Assembly (NCBI RefSeq): GCF_023221595.1
Contig: NZ_CP096563.1
Coordinates: forward strand, 6,319,001-6,383,000
Direction: 5' to 3'
From: Rhodococcus qingshengii JCM 15477
GTDB lineage: Bacteria; Actinomycetota; Actinomycetes; Mycobacteriales; Mycobacteriaceae
Length of the DNA stretch: 64,000 nucleotides
The translations under genes and the position numbers were made by a program. Below the pieces are notes generated by a model that worked only from the letters and a program-made list of their open reading frames with translations, was not told the origin of the DNA and did not search any database. Every line of letters starts with the position of its first letter. Positions within the stretch are counted from its first letter, which is position 1. Of the stretch, positions 28,648-36,716 are shown piece after piece.

Positions 28648-29870
28648 CAGAGCCTTCCCAGGACGCGGATCGGGTTCTCGATGTAGTCACCGAACAGCCT
28701 CAGGAATCCGCCGGCTTCGCCCCCGTCACAGACGCGGTGGTCGAAGCTCAACGAGATCTGAGTGACCTTACGAACGGTCAACTCGCCGTTCACCACCCAC
28801 GGCTTGTCGATGATGCGTCCGATCCCCAAAATTGCCGCCTCGGGGTGATTGATGATCGGAGTCGATCCGTCGACCCCGAATACCCCGTAGTTGTTGAGTG
28901 TGAACGTGCCGCCGATCAGGCGGGCGGGTTCGAGCTTGCCGTCGCGGGCAAGGTCGGTGGTCACCCGAAGTGCTTGTGCGAGTTCGACGGTGCTCAGGGC
29001 GTCCGCATTTCGAATGACCGGTACCATCAATCCCTTCGGTGTCTGCGCGGCGATCCCCAGGTGGGTGCGGGCGTGTCGAACGATCTCGCCTCGAGCAGTA
29101 TCGACCGACGAGTTCAGTTCGGGGTACTGCGCCAACGCCGCGATGGTCAGCCGAGCCAGGAGCGCCATCAGGCTGATCTTGTCGGAATCGGGCAGTGACT
29201 TGTTGATCTCGGCTCGCGCCGCCAACAGTTCGGTGGCGTCGACGTCGACCCAGGTTGTCGCGTCAGGGATCTCGCGGCGGCTGGTGGACAGCTTGTCGGC
29301 AACTACCTTGCGTAGCCCCTTGATCGGAATTCTTTGGTCGGTCGCGTGTGACGTTTCCGTTTCCGGGCCGAAGTTTGCCCCGGCCTCGACGTCGGCGCGC
29401 GTGATCACCCCGCCGGCACCCGACCCGGAGAGCAAGGACAGGTCGATATCGTTGTCAGAGGCCAGTTTACGAACGATCGGCGAGATCACGCGTACCGACG
29501 GAGCCGCTCTGCGTCGGCGTCTCGGTGCATCCTCGCTGGTGCCGTAGCCGATCAGGACGTTGCCCGAACCGGCGCGTTCCTCTTCGCGGTAGCGCTCGTG
29601 GTTGGCCGAAACGACCGCGTCGACACTCTCGCCACCACTCACAGTGATCAGCGGTGTGCCCACCTTCAGGGTGTCCCCGTCTTTGCCGTGTAGTTCGATC
29701 ACGGTCCCGGCGAACGGGATGGGCACATCCACAGCAGCTTTCGCGGTCTCGACCTCGACGACGATCTGATCGATGGTGACCACGTCGCCGACCTTGACGT
29801 GCCACTCCGCGATGTCGGCCTCGGCCAGACCTTCACCCAGATCGGGGAGCATGAATACCTGATTGCTCAT
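28647..29870 (-). CDS. bkdC: branched-chain 2-oxoacid dehydrogenase E2 (dihydrolipoyl acyltransferase)
   Basis: The 407-residue E2 has one N-terminal lipoyl domain (about residues 3-75, lipoylated Lys in EVETAKAAVD), a peripheral subunit-binding domain (about 125-160, VRKLASDNDIDLSLLSGSG) and the catalytic domain ending in SFDHRVCDGG with the active-site His and Asp. It moves the acyl group from E1 to CoA. I place the start at ATG 29870, where it overlaps the E1 beta stop (ATGA). Longer frames upstream lie inside E1 beta. Confidence 0.92.
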   Translation of the reverse strand: MSNQVFMLPDLGEGLAEADIAEWHVKVGDVVTIDQIVVEVETAKAAVDVPIPFAGTVIELHGKDGDTLKVGTPLITVSGGESVDAVVSANHERYREEERAGSGNVLIGYGTSEDAPRRRRRAAPSVRVISPIVRKLASDNDIDLSLLSGSGAGGVITRADVEAGANFGPETETSHATDQRIPIKGLRKVVADKLSTSRREIPDATTWVDVDATELLAARAEINKSLPDSDKISLMALLARLTIAALAQYPELNSSVDTARGEIVRHARTHLGIAAQTPKGLMVPVIRNADALSTVELAQALRVTTDLARDGKLEPARLIGGTFTLNNYGVFGVDGSTPIINHPEAAILGIGRIIDKPWVVNGELTVRKVTQISLSFDHRVCDGGEAGGFLRLFGDYIENPIRVLGRL

Positions 29871-30871
29871 GCCGTCACCGCCCAACGGGTGTCCGGGGCG
29901 TCGTTCCACTGCAGACGGTCGACGGCGTCCAGGACCCGGTCGACGCTGGGCAGGTGGTGACGCTCGAGCTTGGGAGCGGGGTAGGGGATGTCGAAGCCGC
30001 TGACCCGGAGCACCGGGGCATGGAGATGGTGGAAGCACCGTTCCTGCACGCGGGCAGCAATTTCTGCACCCACACCGGCAAAACCTTGCGCTTCCTGGAT
30101 GACGATGCAGCGTCCGGTCTTTCGCACCGATGCGGTGACCGTCTCGTCGTCGAACGGCACTATCGAGCGGATGTCGATCACCTCGATGTCCCGGCCCTCG
30201 GCTGCAGCGGCCTCGGCGGACCTCAGTGCAACATCCACGGACGGACCGTAGGCGATGAGCGTCGCGTCACGGCCGGGGCGACGGACGACGGCGCGACCGA
30301 TCGGCTCACGTGCGGTCAGTTCGACATCTGCTCGCGCGAAGTACAGCTTCTTGGGCTCGAGGAAGATCACGGGGTCGGGGTCCTCGATTGCCGAACGTAG
30401 CAGCGAGTACGCATCTTCCACCGTGGACGGCGCCACAACCTTCAGTCCGGGTGTGTGCGCATAGTAGCCCTCACTGGAATCACAGTGATGCTCCACCCCG
30501 CCGATACCGCCGGCAAAAGGAACACGAATGACTATCGGAATCGACAGCGCGCCCTTGGTGCGGTTGCGGATCTTCGCCACATGGGAGGCGATCTGCTCGA
30601 ACGCCGGATAGGCAAACGCGTCGAACTGCATTTCCACGACCGGACGAAAACCGGCCATGGCCATGCCGATTGCGAATCCGATGATGCCGGACTCGGCGAG
30701 GGGAGTGTCGAAGCATCGGTCGTCGCCGAAGTCGCGGGTGAGGCCGTCGGTGACGCGGAAAACGCCGCCCAGGGTGCCGACGTCCTCACCGAAGACGACA
30801 ACGTTGTCGTCCGCAGCCAGAGAGTCGCGTAGCGCGGTGTTGAGGGCCTGAGCCATCGTGAGCATGGGCAT
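29867..30871 (-). CDS. bkdB: branched-chain 2-oxoacid dehydrogenase E1 beta
   Basis: The 334-residue beta subunit carries the thiamine-binding partner site of the E1 heterotetramer. Family segments are MPMLTMAQALNTALRDSL, GEDVGTLGGVFRVTDGL, DTPLAESGIIGFAIGMA, and the C-terminal transketolase domain. Length and order match bacterial BkdB. It lies two bases after the E1 alpha stop and overlaps E2 by four bases, so subunit synthesis is coupled. Confidence 0.92.
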   Translation of the reverse strand: MPMLTMAQALNTALRDSLAADDNVVVFGEDVGTLGGVFRVTDGLTRDFGDDRCFDTPLAESGIIGFAIGMAMAGFRPVVEMQFDAFAYPAFEQIASHVAKIRNRTKGALSIPIVIRVPFAGGIGGVEHHCDSSEGYYAHTPGLKVVAPSTVEDAYSLLRSAIEDPDPVIFLEPKKLYFARADVELTAREPIGRAVVRRPGRDATLIAYGPSVDVALRSAEAAAAEGRDIEVIDIRSIVPFDDETVTASVRKTGRCIVIQEAQGFAGVGAEIAARVQERCFHHLHAPVLRVSGFDIPYPAPKLERHHLPSVDRVLDAVDRLQWNDAPDTRWAVTA

Positions 30872-30873
30872 GG

Positions 30874-32001
30874 TCAGTGTCCCCCTGTGTCAGCGGCTTC
30901 GGCGGCAAGTTCGGTCTCGAGTTGCGCTTGTTGCTCACGCAACTGCGGTGTCTGCTCGGCGAAGACGTACCGGAACAGATCGAGCGGATCGTGCGGGCGG
31001 TCGACGTTCATGCCGGCGCGCAGTGTGGCGGCCGCGGTTTCTGCCTCTGCAGTCAGCGATTCCACGAACGCGTCGTCGATCAGATCGTGTGCGCGCAGAT
31101 ACTTTTCGAGACGCGGCAACGGATCTCGCCCGAGCCAGGCTTCCACCTCGGCGCTGTCGCGGTAGCGGGTGGCGTCGTCGGCATTGGTATGTGCGTCGAT
31201 GCGATAAGTGTGTGCCTCGACGATCACCGGTCCGTTTCCGCTGCGGACGAAGCGTGCCGCCTCGTCCATGACGGCCAGCATCGCAACGGGATCGTTGCCG
31301 TCGACCTGCTCGCTGCCGATCCCGTAGCCGACGCCCTTGTGCGCCAACGTCGGTGCTGCGCTTTGGCGCGACAGTGGCACGCTGATCGCAAATCCGTTGT
31401 TCTGCACCAGAAAGATCACCGGCGCCTTGAAGACGGCGGCGAAGTTCAGCGCCTCGTGGAAATCGCCCTCACTGGTGGCGCCGTCACCACAGAGCGCCAA
31501 GGCGACGGTGTTCAAGCCCCGTCGAGACTCCCCGTAGGCCACCCCCGCTGCATGCAGCAATTGCGTTGCCAGCGGGGTGCACTGCGGCGCACTGCGCAGC
31601 GCGACCGGGTCGTACCCGCAATGCCAGTCGCCGGCAAGCATGCTCAGAATCTGCACCGGATCGACACCCCTGGCAGCCAACGCCATCGAATCCCGATAGG
31701 TGGGGAAGAGCCAGTCACTCGGCTCCAGACTCATCGCTGCCGCGATCTGGCATGCCTCCTGCCCTCGCGAGGACGGATACACGGCCAAGCGCCCCTGTTT
31801 GGTCAGTGCCGTAGCCTGCTGGTCGAAACGCCTGCCCAGGAACATCTTTCGATACATCGCGATCAGGCGATCGTCGCTCGGTTTTGCGTAGCGGGCCTCG
31901 CTGCGCGTCAGTTCTCCGGCAGGGTCGAGGTACTGCACCGCAGAATCGGCCGGCAGGAACTTCTGATACCGCAGTTCCCCCAAGGGTTCGACAAGTGTCA
32001 C
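30874..32001 (-). CDS. bkdA: branched-chain 2-oxoacid dehydrogenase E1 alpha
   Basis: The 375-residue alpha subunit decarboxylates 2-oxo acids derived from Leu, Ile and Val on thiamine diphosphate. The cofactor motif begins GDGATSEGDFHEALNF and ends NN (IFLVQNNGFAISVP). SSRGQEACQ and YRIDAHTNADDATRYR, the phosphorylation-loop region of the family, are also present. It is the first gene of bkdA-bkdB-bkdC-lpd-dehydrogenase. The products supply branched-chain acyl-CoA primers for fatty acids and energy. The promoter lies in the 154 bases before the divergent Lrp-type gene. Confidence 0.92.
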   Translation of the reverse strand: MTLVEPLGELRYQKFLPADSAVQYLDPAGELTRSEARYAKPSDDRLIAMYRKMFLGRRFDQQATALTKQGRLAVYPSSRGQEACQIAAAMSLEPSDWLFPTYRDSMALAARGVDPVQILSMLAGDWHCGYDPVALRSAPQCTPLATQLLHAAGVAYGESRRGLNTVALALCGDGATSEGDFHEALNFAAVFKAPVIFLVQNNGFAISVPLSRQSAAPTLAHKGVGYGIGSEQVDGNDPVAMLAVMDEAARFVRSGNGPVIVEAHTYRIDAHTNADDATRYRDSAEVEAWLGRDPLPRLEKYLRAHDLIDDAFVESLTAEAETAAATLRAGMNVDRPHDPLDLFRYVFAEQTPQLREQQAQLETELAAEAADTGGH

Positions 32002-32155
32002 TTCTACCTCCAGAAGACGTTGTGTCCATCAGTATTCGCACTTCGGCGACGTAATGGCAGCAAGCGTCGAGGATTCAAGACAAACGGCCTATCATGAGGA
32101 TTCGGGCAGCAATATGTCCATCAACCGACTCGACTACCGAACCAGGAATGGACAG

Positions 32156-32626
32156 ATGGCCACCGAACCGCACGCTCTCGATGCGATCGACCGTCGCATC
32201 ATCGCCGAGCTGGTCGCAGACAGTCGCATCTCCATGCGTGCACTGGCCGAGAAGGCGCACATATCCCGCGCTCACGCCTACGTCCGCATCGAAAGGCTCG
32301 AGGACGCCGGAATCATCACCGGATTCACGACGCGGATCGCCCACGAGAAGGCCGGACTCGGCTCCTCGGCATACGTTGCACTCTCGATCAGGCAGCACTC
32401 GTGGCGAGGTCTGGCGGCGTCCTTGAAGGCCCTGCCGTTTGTCGAGCACTTCTCCCTCCTCGGCGGCGACTTCGACGTTCTGGTGCTGGTCCGTGCCCCG
32501 GACAACCAGGAACTACGCCACACCGTTCTCGAAGAACTCCAGGGACTCGACGGGGTTCTCTCGACCAAAACGTGGCTGATCTTCGAAGAAGGCAACGGTC
32601 CGGGACCCAACTGGTTGCCCGGCTGA
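32156..32626 (+). CDS. Lrp/AsnC-family regulator, probable bkd regulator
   Basis: From ATG 32156 the product has 156 residues, a normal Lrp/AsnC length. It has an N-terminal winged helix-turn-helix (LDAIDRRIIAELVADSRISMRALAEKAHISRAHAYVRIERLEDAGII) and a C-terminal RAM ligand domain. Longer frames begin at 32054 and 32114, but family members start a few residues before DAIDRRI. It is divergent from the bkd operon, the arrangement known for BkdR, which responds to branched-chain amino acids. Control of bkd is inferred from position. Confidence 0.82.
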   Translation: MATEPHALDAIDRRIIAELVADSRISMRALAEKAHISRAHAYVRIERLEDAGIITGFTTRIAHEKAGLGSSAYVALSIRQHSWRGLAASLKALPFVEHFSLLGGDFDVLVLVRAPDNQELRHTVLEELQGLDGVLSTKTWLIFEEGNGPGPNWLPG

Positions 32627-32672
32627 TCCGTCTATAGTCGCCGTTAGCAGTTGCACACGGGAGGTGACTCGA

Positions 32673-33497
32673 ATGACCCTGCACGGCCTGGGAATCGGTT
32701 GGCGCCCCGAGGTCTCCGGAATCATCGCGCAGCTCGACGGCCTGGCATTCTGCGAAGTCATTGCCGAATCCGTCGGAAACGAGATACCGCCGCACCTCGG
32801 CTCGCTGGGAGTTCCGGTGATCCCGCACGGAATCTCGCTCTCACTTGGCGGGGCCGATGCGGTAGATCAGGCACGGATCGATCACCTTGCGCGTGCATCC
32901 CAGCTACTGGGCGCTCCCTTGGCGAGCGAGCACATCGCATTCGTGCGTGCAGGCGGCATCGAGGCCGGCCACCTGCTCCCACTTCCGCGCACCTACGAAG
33001 CCGTCGACGCCCTGGTACGCAACATCACCCGGACTCAGGACGGTCTACCGGTGCCGTTCGCCGTCGAAAACGTTGCCGCCCTGTTCGACTGGCCGGACGA
33101 CGAGTTGACCGAAGGGGAGTTTCTCGCGGAGATCGTCGAGCGCACCGGAGCCCTGCTGGTTCTCGACATCGCGAACGTCTATGCCAATGCCCTCAACCGA
33201 GGGCGTGATCCCTGGGCCGAGCTGAGCCGGCTACCACTCGAGCGAATCGCATACTGCCACATCGCCGGTGGCAGCATCAGCGACGGCAAATACCACGACA
33301 CGCACACCGACCCGGTACCCGAAGCCGTGCTGGAACTCCTTGCGCAGTTCACCGCCGCCGGTCACCATCCCGCCATCATGCTCGAGCGCGACGGAAACTA
33401 TCCGCCGGCACTGGAATTGCTCGACGAGCTCGATGCCATCGCCGACGCAGCTGGTCTGGATCGCATCACCGCGGGCACCGATTGGTCACGCACATGA
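32673..33497 (+). CDS. DUF692 multinuclear non-heme iron oxidative enzyme (MNIO)
   Basis: This 274-residue TIM-barrel enzyme belongs to DUF692, iron enzymes that rewrite cysteine or other residues in ribosomal peptides (MbnB, TglH and similar). Putative iron ligands are visible: His52 (IPHGISLSLGG), His87 (SEHIAF), Glu132/Asn133 (AVENV), Asp165 and Asn168 (LDIANVYANALN), His196 (YCHIAGG), Asp209/His211 (HDTHTDPVP), and Glu238 (MLERDGN). The usual AGH after the sixth strand is AGG. I choose ATG 32673 because GGGAGG lies eight bases upstream; GTG 32664 overlaps that site. It is coupled by ATGA overlap to the partner gene. Candidate substrates are the Gly/Cys-tailed proteins at 24-26 kb. Confidence 0.85.
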   Translation: MTLHGLGIGWRPEVSGIIAQLDGLAFCEVIAESVGNEIPPHLGSLGVPVIPHGISLSLGGADAVDQARIDHLARASQLLGAPLASEHIAFVRAGGIEAGHLLPLPRTYEAVDALVRNITRTQDGLPVPFAVENVAALFDWPDDELTEGEFLAEIVERTGALLVLDIANVYANALNRGRDPWAELSRLPLERIAYCHIAGGSISDGKYHDTHTDPVPEAVLELLAQFTAAGHHPAIMLERDGNYPPALELLDELDAIADAAGLDRITAGTDWSRT

Positions 33498-33820
33498 GCA
33501 CGCTCGGTGAGCGTCAAGAGGCGCTGATTCGCGCACTGGTGGCGGGTGGCGAACTGCCCGAAGGCTTCGACAAAGACGAAGCCGCCGTTGTCTCGGCGGC
33601 ACTGCTCCGAAAGCGCGCAGGAGAAGTGGCGCACCACCTTCCGGTCGTGCGCCACACTCTCGGCGATCGTTATCTTCAGTTGTTCACAGCGTGGGCGGAC
33701 GGACGACCGAAGACGTCTTCGCATGCGGATGCCCAGGCCTTTGTCGCCCATCTCCAGGACATCGGCGAACTGCCTCGCCCACCCTGGTATCAGAGGTTTC
33801 GAAAGGTCTCACGCAAGTGA
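33494..33820 (+). CDS. small MNIO partner protein (SCO6045-type)
   Basis: This 108-residue helical protein starts at ATG 33494, overlapping the MNIO stop (ATGA). It has LPEGFDKDEAAVVSAALLRKRAGEVAHHLPVVRHTLGDRY, then FTAWADGRP and a C-terminal basic tail. This pattern (LPxGFD, LLRKR, LGD, RP) is what I know from small actinobacterial proteins encoded beside DUF692 enzymes. Such partners are thought to bring the peptide to the enzyme, as MbnC does. It has no cysteines or signal peptide. Its last 12 bases overlap the convergent encapsulin gene. Confidence 0.65.
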   Translation: MSTLGERQEALIRALVAGGELPEGFDKDEAAVVSAALLRKRAGEVAHHLPVVRHTLGDRYLQLFTAWADGRPKTSSHADAQAFVAHLQDIGELPRPPWYQRFRKVSRK

Positions 33821-34603
33821 GACAACAGCTTCGCTGGTGTACATGAGGAACGTCATCGATTCCTGGAAGTACAGCTCGACGGAGTTCGCATCGTGCGAGA
33901 GATAGCCGATGGACAGGTCCTGGCCCAGATGCAGTTCGTAGTCACCGCCACGCGTCGACAGCAGGAAAGCGCCGTCGATGGCCGGGGCCCAGATGATCTC
34001 GCCGTCGAGGACGCGTCGCAGGTGCTCGCGGATGGGGTAGCCGTGATCGGAGGTCTCGTTGATCGCGGTGAACGCATCTGCATTCAAGAGCAGTGAGTAC
34101 GGTCCGTTGACACCGGCCAAGCGCAGCGACGTGATCGCCTGGCTGATGGCTTCCGGGTAGTCCTTGGCGTCGATGGGTAGCTTCAGTTCCGGGTTGGAAC
34201 CGCTGGCCCGCACGCCGGTGATGCTGGCTGCGGGGTATCCCTCGAAGATGGCGCGGTCCTCGGCGAACGCGATCTGCTTGGCCGCGTCCTTGACGGGCTG
34301 CCAGTCGGAGTCCTTGGCGCCGCGTTCGACGTCGTCGATGGCCTGACGGCTGACGGTGAAAGGGACCCGCAGTTCGATGATCGGCTGGGACTGACGAGCA
34401 TGTGCGATGACGCCGTCGGCCAAGGGATTGATCGGCACCTGATGCCCGAGTGGGATGGCCGCGAGATCGTCACCCGACGGTCCCTCCACATCCACGACAC
34501 GACGACCGGCGACGTGACGCTTGAAGGTACGGCTCGCCTCTTCTTCGATCTCGGCCCAGGCTGCTGCCGAAATGGGTGCTAGGTCGCGGTGCAGGTTTGT
34601 CAT
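33809..34603 (-). CDS. encapsulin shell protein (family 1)
   Basis: The 264-residue shell protein has the HK97-like fold and self-assembles into a protein nanocompartment. Family segments are MTNLHRDLAPISAAAWAEIE, the loop GRRVVDVEGPSGDD, PFTVSRQAIDDVERGA, AEDRAIFEGY, and GYLSHDANSVELYFQESMTF near the C-terminus. Length matches the 60-subunit class. Its ATG overlaps the stop of the DyP peroxidase gene (ATGA), so shell and cargo are made together. It probably confines the peroxidase in the cytoplasm. Confidence 0.93.
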   Translation of the reverse strand: MTNLHRDLAPISAAAWAEIEEEASRTFKRHVAGRRVVDVEGPSGDDLAAIPLGHQVPINPLADGVIAHARQSQPIIELRVPFTVSRQAIDDVERGAKDSDWQPVKDAAKQIAFAEDRAIFEGYPAASITGVRASGSNPELKLPIDAKDYPEAISQAITSLRLAGVNGPYSLLLNADAFTAINETSDHGYPIREHLRRVLDGEIIWAPAIDGAFLLSTRGGDYELHLGQDLSIGYLSHDANSVELYFQESMTFLMYTSEAVVSLA

Positions 34604-35658
34604 TGCTGGGCACTCCTTTTGAGGCTGCCGATTCCGAGAGAACCGTCAGAGATGGGCGCTGTGAACGTCGCTTCGGGAACGAGCCTGGTCGGCAAGTCCG
34701 GGGGATCGTCGAGAAAGTCCGCCGTCGGAACGAAGAAATTGATTCCGGTGACGGCGGTGGAGAAATCGAGAATGCGGTCGTAATTGCCGACGGGATTCCC
34801 GATGAACATGTTGGTGAGCATCTGCTCGGTGACCGTAGGCGACGCCGAGTAACCGATGAAATAGGTACCCATCTCAGCGGAGCCGACGTGGCCGAACGGC
34901 ATGTTGTCCCGCAGAATCTGGATCTGCTCACCGGATTCGTCCTCGATGACGGTGAGTGCGGTGTGGGAGTTGGCCGGCTTGGTGTCGTCGTCCATCTCGA
35001 GATCTTCGAGCTTGGAGCGTCCGATGACGTTCTCCTGCTCCTCGACGGGCAGGGAGTTCCACTCCGACATGTCGTGGAGGTACTTCTGGACGATGACGTA
35101 ACTGCTGCCTGCGAAATCCGGATCCTCGTCACCGACGGTGACCGCGACGTAAGCGGCCTGCCCGGACGGGTTCTCGGTACCGTCGACAAAACCCATGAGG
35201 TCGCGTTGCTCGAAATACTTGAACCCGTGGACCTCGTCGATCACCGACGCGGCCCCGGCCAACCTGTTGGTCACGACCGTGGCGAACTCGAAGCACAGGT
35301 CCATCTGACGGGCCCGGATGTGAAACAACAGATCGCCCGGCGTGCGCGGGGCGTGGTGTTTGTCACCGGTCAACTCGACGAACGGATGCAATTCCGCCGG
35401 CCGTGGACCGTCGAAAAGTCGATCCCACGCATCCGAACCGATACCGACGACGGCAGCCAAGCCACCGGCGGGAACCCGGAATCCGATCGAGCGCTGCAGC
35501 CCGGAAATATCCGCCAGAACGTCGTGAACTGCCTGCTCACCACCCTCGTCGATGGTGAAAACCAGGAAGATCGCAGCTTCCGTGAGCGGGGTCAGCAACG
35601 GCTGCGGTATCGCGGGAAGGGCCACTTCGGCCTCGTCGATCTCACTCGTTTCCGCCAT
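34600..35658 (-). CDS. dypB: DyP-type heme peroxidase, encapsulin cargo
   Basis: The 352-residue product (from ATG 35658) is a B-class dye-decolourising peroxidase like DypB of Rhodococcus jostii, which oxidises phenolics and lignin-like compounds with peroxide. The signature GFVDGTENP holds the distal Asp. The proximal heme His is in ANSHTAL, and the Arg and Asn of ILRDNM are kept. The C-terminus DGSLGIGSLKR is the encapsulin-docking peptide. A further in-frame ATG at 35694 would add 12 residues. It is co-transcribed with encapsulin. Confidence 0.93.
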   Translation of the reverse strand: MAETSEIDEAEVALPAIPQPLLTPLTEAAIFLVFTIDEGGEQAVHDVLADISGLQRSIGFRVPAGGLAAVVGIGSDAWDRLFDGPRPAELHPFVELTGDKHHAPRTPGDLLFHIRARQMDLCFEFATVVTNRLAGAASVIDEVHGFKYFEQRDLMGFVDGTENPSGQAAYVAVTVGDEDPDFAGSSYVIVQKYLHDMSEWNSLPVEEQENVIGRSKLEDLEMDDDTKPANSHTALTVIEDESGEQIQILRDNMPFGHVGSAEMGTYFIGYSASPTVTEQMLTNMFIGNPVGNYDRILDFSTAVTGINFFVPTADFLDDPPDLPTRLVPEATFTAPISDGSLGIGSLKRSAQQ

Positions 35659-35726
35659 GCAGACCAGTATGGACGATTCCGGCAGTCCCGGCATCAGTAG
35701 TGGGTAAGTCGCGTCAGGGTGTCGCG

Positions 35727-36683
35727 TCAGGGTGTTGCGGCCTGGGCGCCCGCGTCGAAGCCGGCCGGAATCTCGAAGATCTTTCCGTCGAAGCCGGCGC
35801 GGTAGAGATGCCCGGCCGCGAAACCGGAATAGCCACGCCCGTAGGTCAACACACTCGACGCCTGCAGTCCGCTGGTGAGCGAGCAGTACTGGCCGGGTCC
35901 GTCGATCCGCCACACCTCACCACTGATGTCCGTGGGAACAATTGCGCGATCTCGCGAGTCCAAGGTCAAACCATCTGGGGCAGAGAAGGTTTCGAAACCA
36001 CCGAGATCGACCAACGACTCCGAATATCCCGGATTGTCCACGGAGATGCGGCTGACACCCGGGTTTGCGAACGTGCGCGAAACGTAGAGCCAGCGATTAT
36101 CGGCGCTCAGGGCAGCACCGTTTGCACTCGGGAAGGTTGCCCACGCCGGGTCGACGGAACCATTCGGGCTGACCTTTCCGATCAGCGAACCGAAATCGTT
36201 GGTGGCGTAGATCGTCCCGTCGTGCGCGACAGCAAGGCCGTTTGCAGCGCTCAGACCACCGGCTATCGGCGTCACGGCGCCCGAGTTCACGTCCACCCGC
36301 GCGACCGACGCAGCACGCGTCAGATCGCCGATCAGCACGCCGGCGTTTGCTCCGGTACCCACCAGCAGTGAACCGTCCGGGCTCCACGCGAGTGCGCCCG
36401 CACCGCCGGGAACCGTCGCGATCGGAACTGCGGCCTGACCAGGCCCGTCGACGCGGAAGATCCGCCCACTCACCAGGTCGGTCGTATACAGGCGCCCTTG
36501 CCCGTCCACCGTGACACCCTCGAGGGCCGCACCCGGAATCTGGGCGCTGAGTATGGCGGGTGACGATCCAGGGCAAGGCGGAGCGGCGGCGGCACCGGAC
36601 ACGCCCAGAGCCAGAAGCGAACCGGCAACAAGAGCACCGGTGATACCTACCCGAATACCGCGATCGAAGATCCTGGTGCGCAT
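35727..36683 (-). CDS. secreted beta-propeller protein (SMP-30/NHL-like)
   Basis: This 318-residue protein has a signal peptide (about residues 1-34, ending GAAAAPPCP) followed by repeated beta-propeller blades: GVTVDGQGRLYTTDLVSGRIFRVD, ALAWSPDGSLLVGT, GLAVAHDGTIYATNDFGS, and GLTLDSRDRAIVPTDISGEVWRID. This resembles SMP-30/gluconolactonase and NHL-repeat proteins, either a secreted lactonase or a scaffold. No clear catalytic set can be read with confidence. Two cysteines (PPCP and YCSL) may pair. It stands between the peroxidase and the epoxide hydrolase on the same strand, with 33-68 base gaps. Confidence 0.65.
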   Translation of the reverse strand: MRTRIFDRGIRVGITGALVAGSLLALGVSGAAAAPPCPGSSPAILSAQIPGAALEGVTVDGQGRLYTTDLVSGRIFRVDGPGQAAVPIATVPGGAGALAWSPDGSLLVGTGANAGVLIGDLTRAASVARVDVNSGAVTPIAGGLSAANGLAVAHDGTIYATNDFGSLIGKVSPNGSVDPAWATFPSANGAALSADNRWLYVSRTFANPGVSRISVDNPGYSESLVDLGGFETFSAPDGLTLDSRDRAIVPTDISGEVWRIDGPGQYCSLTSGLQASSVLTYGRGYSGFAAGHLYRAGFDGKIFEIPAGFDAGAQAATP

Positions 36684-36716
36684 CTGCGCAACGCTAGACC
36701 TTCGGCCCGATTTCGC

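Noticed and set aside
35690..35730. Direct repeat GTCGCGTCAGGGT between peroxidase and propeller genes
   Set aside because: Only two short copies in a tiny gap and no symmetry; likely a simple slippage repeat.
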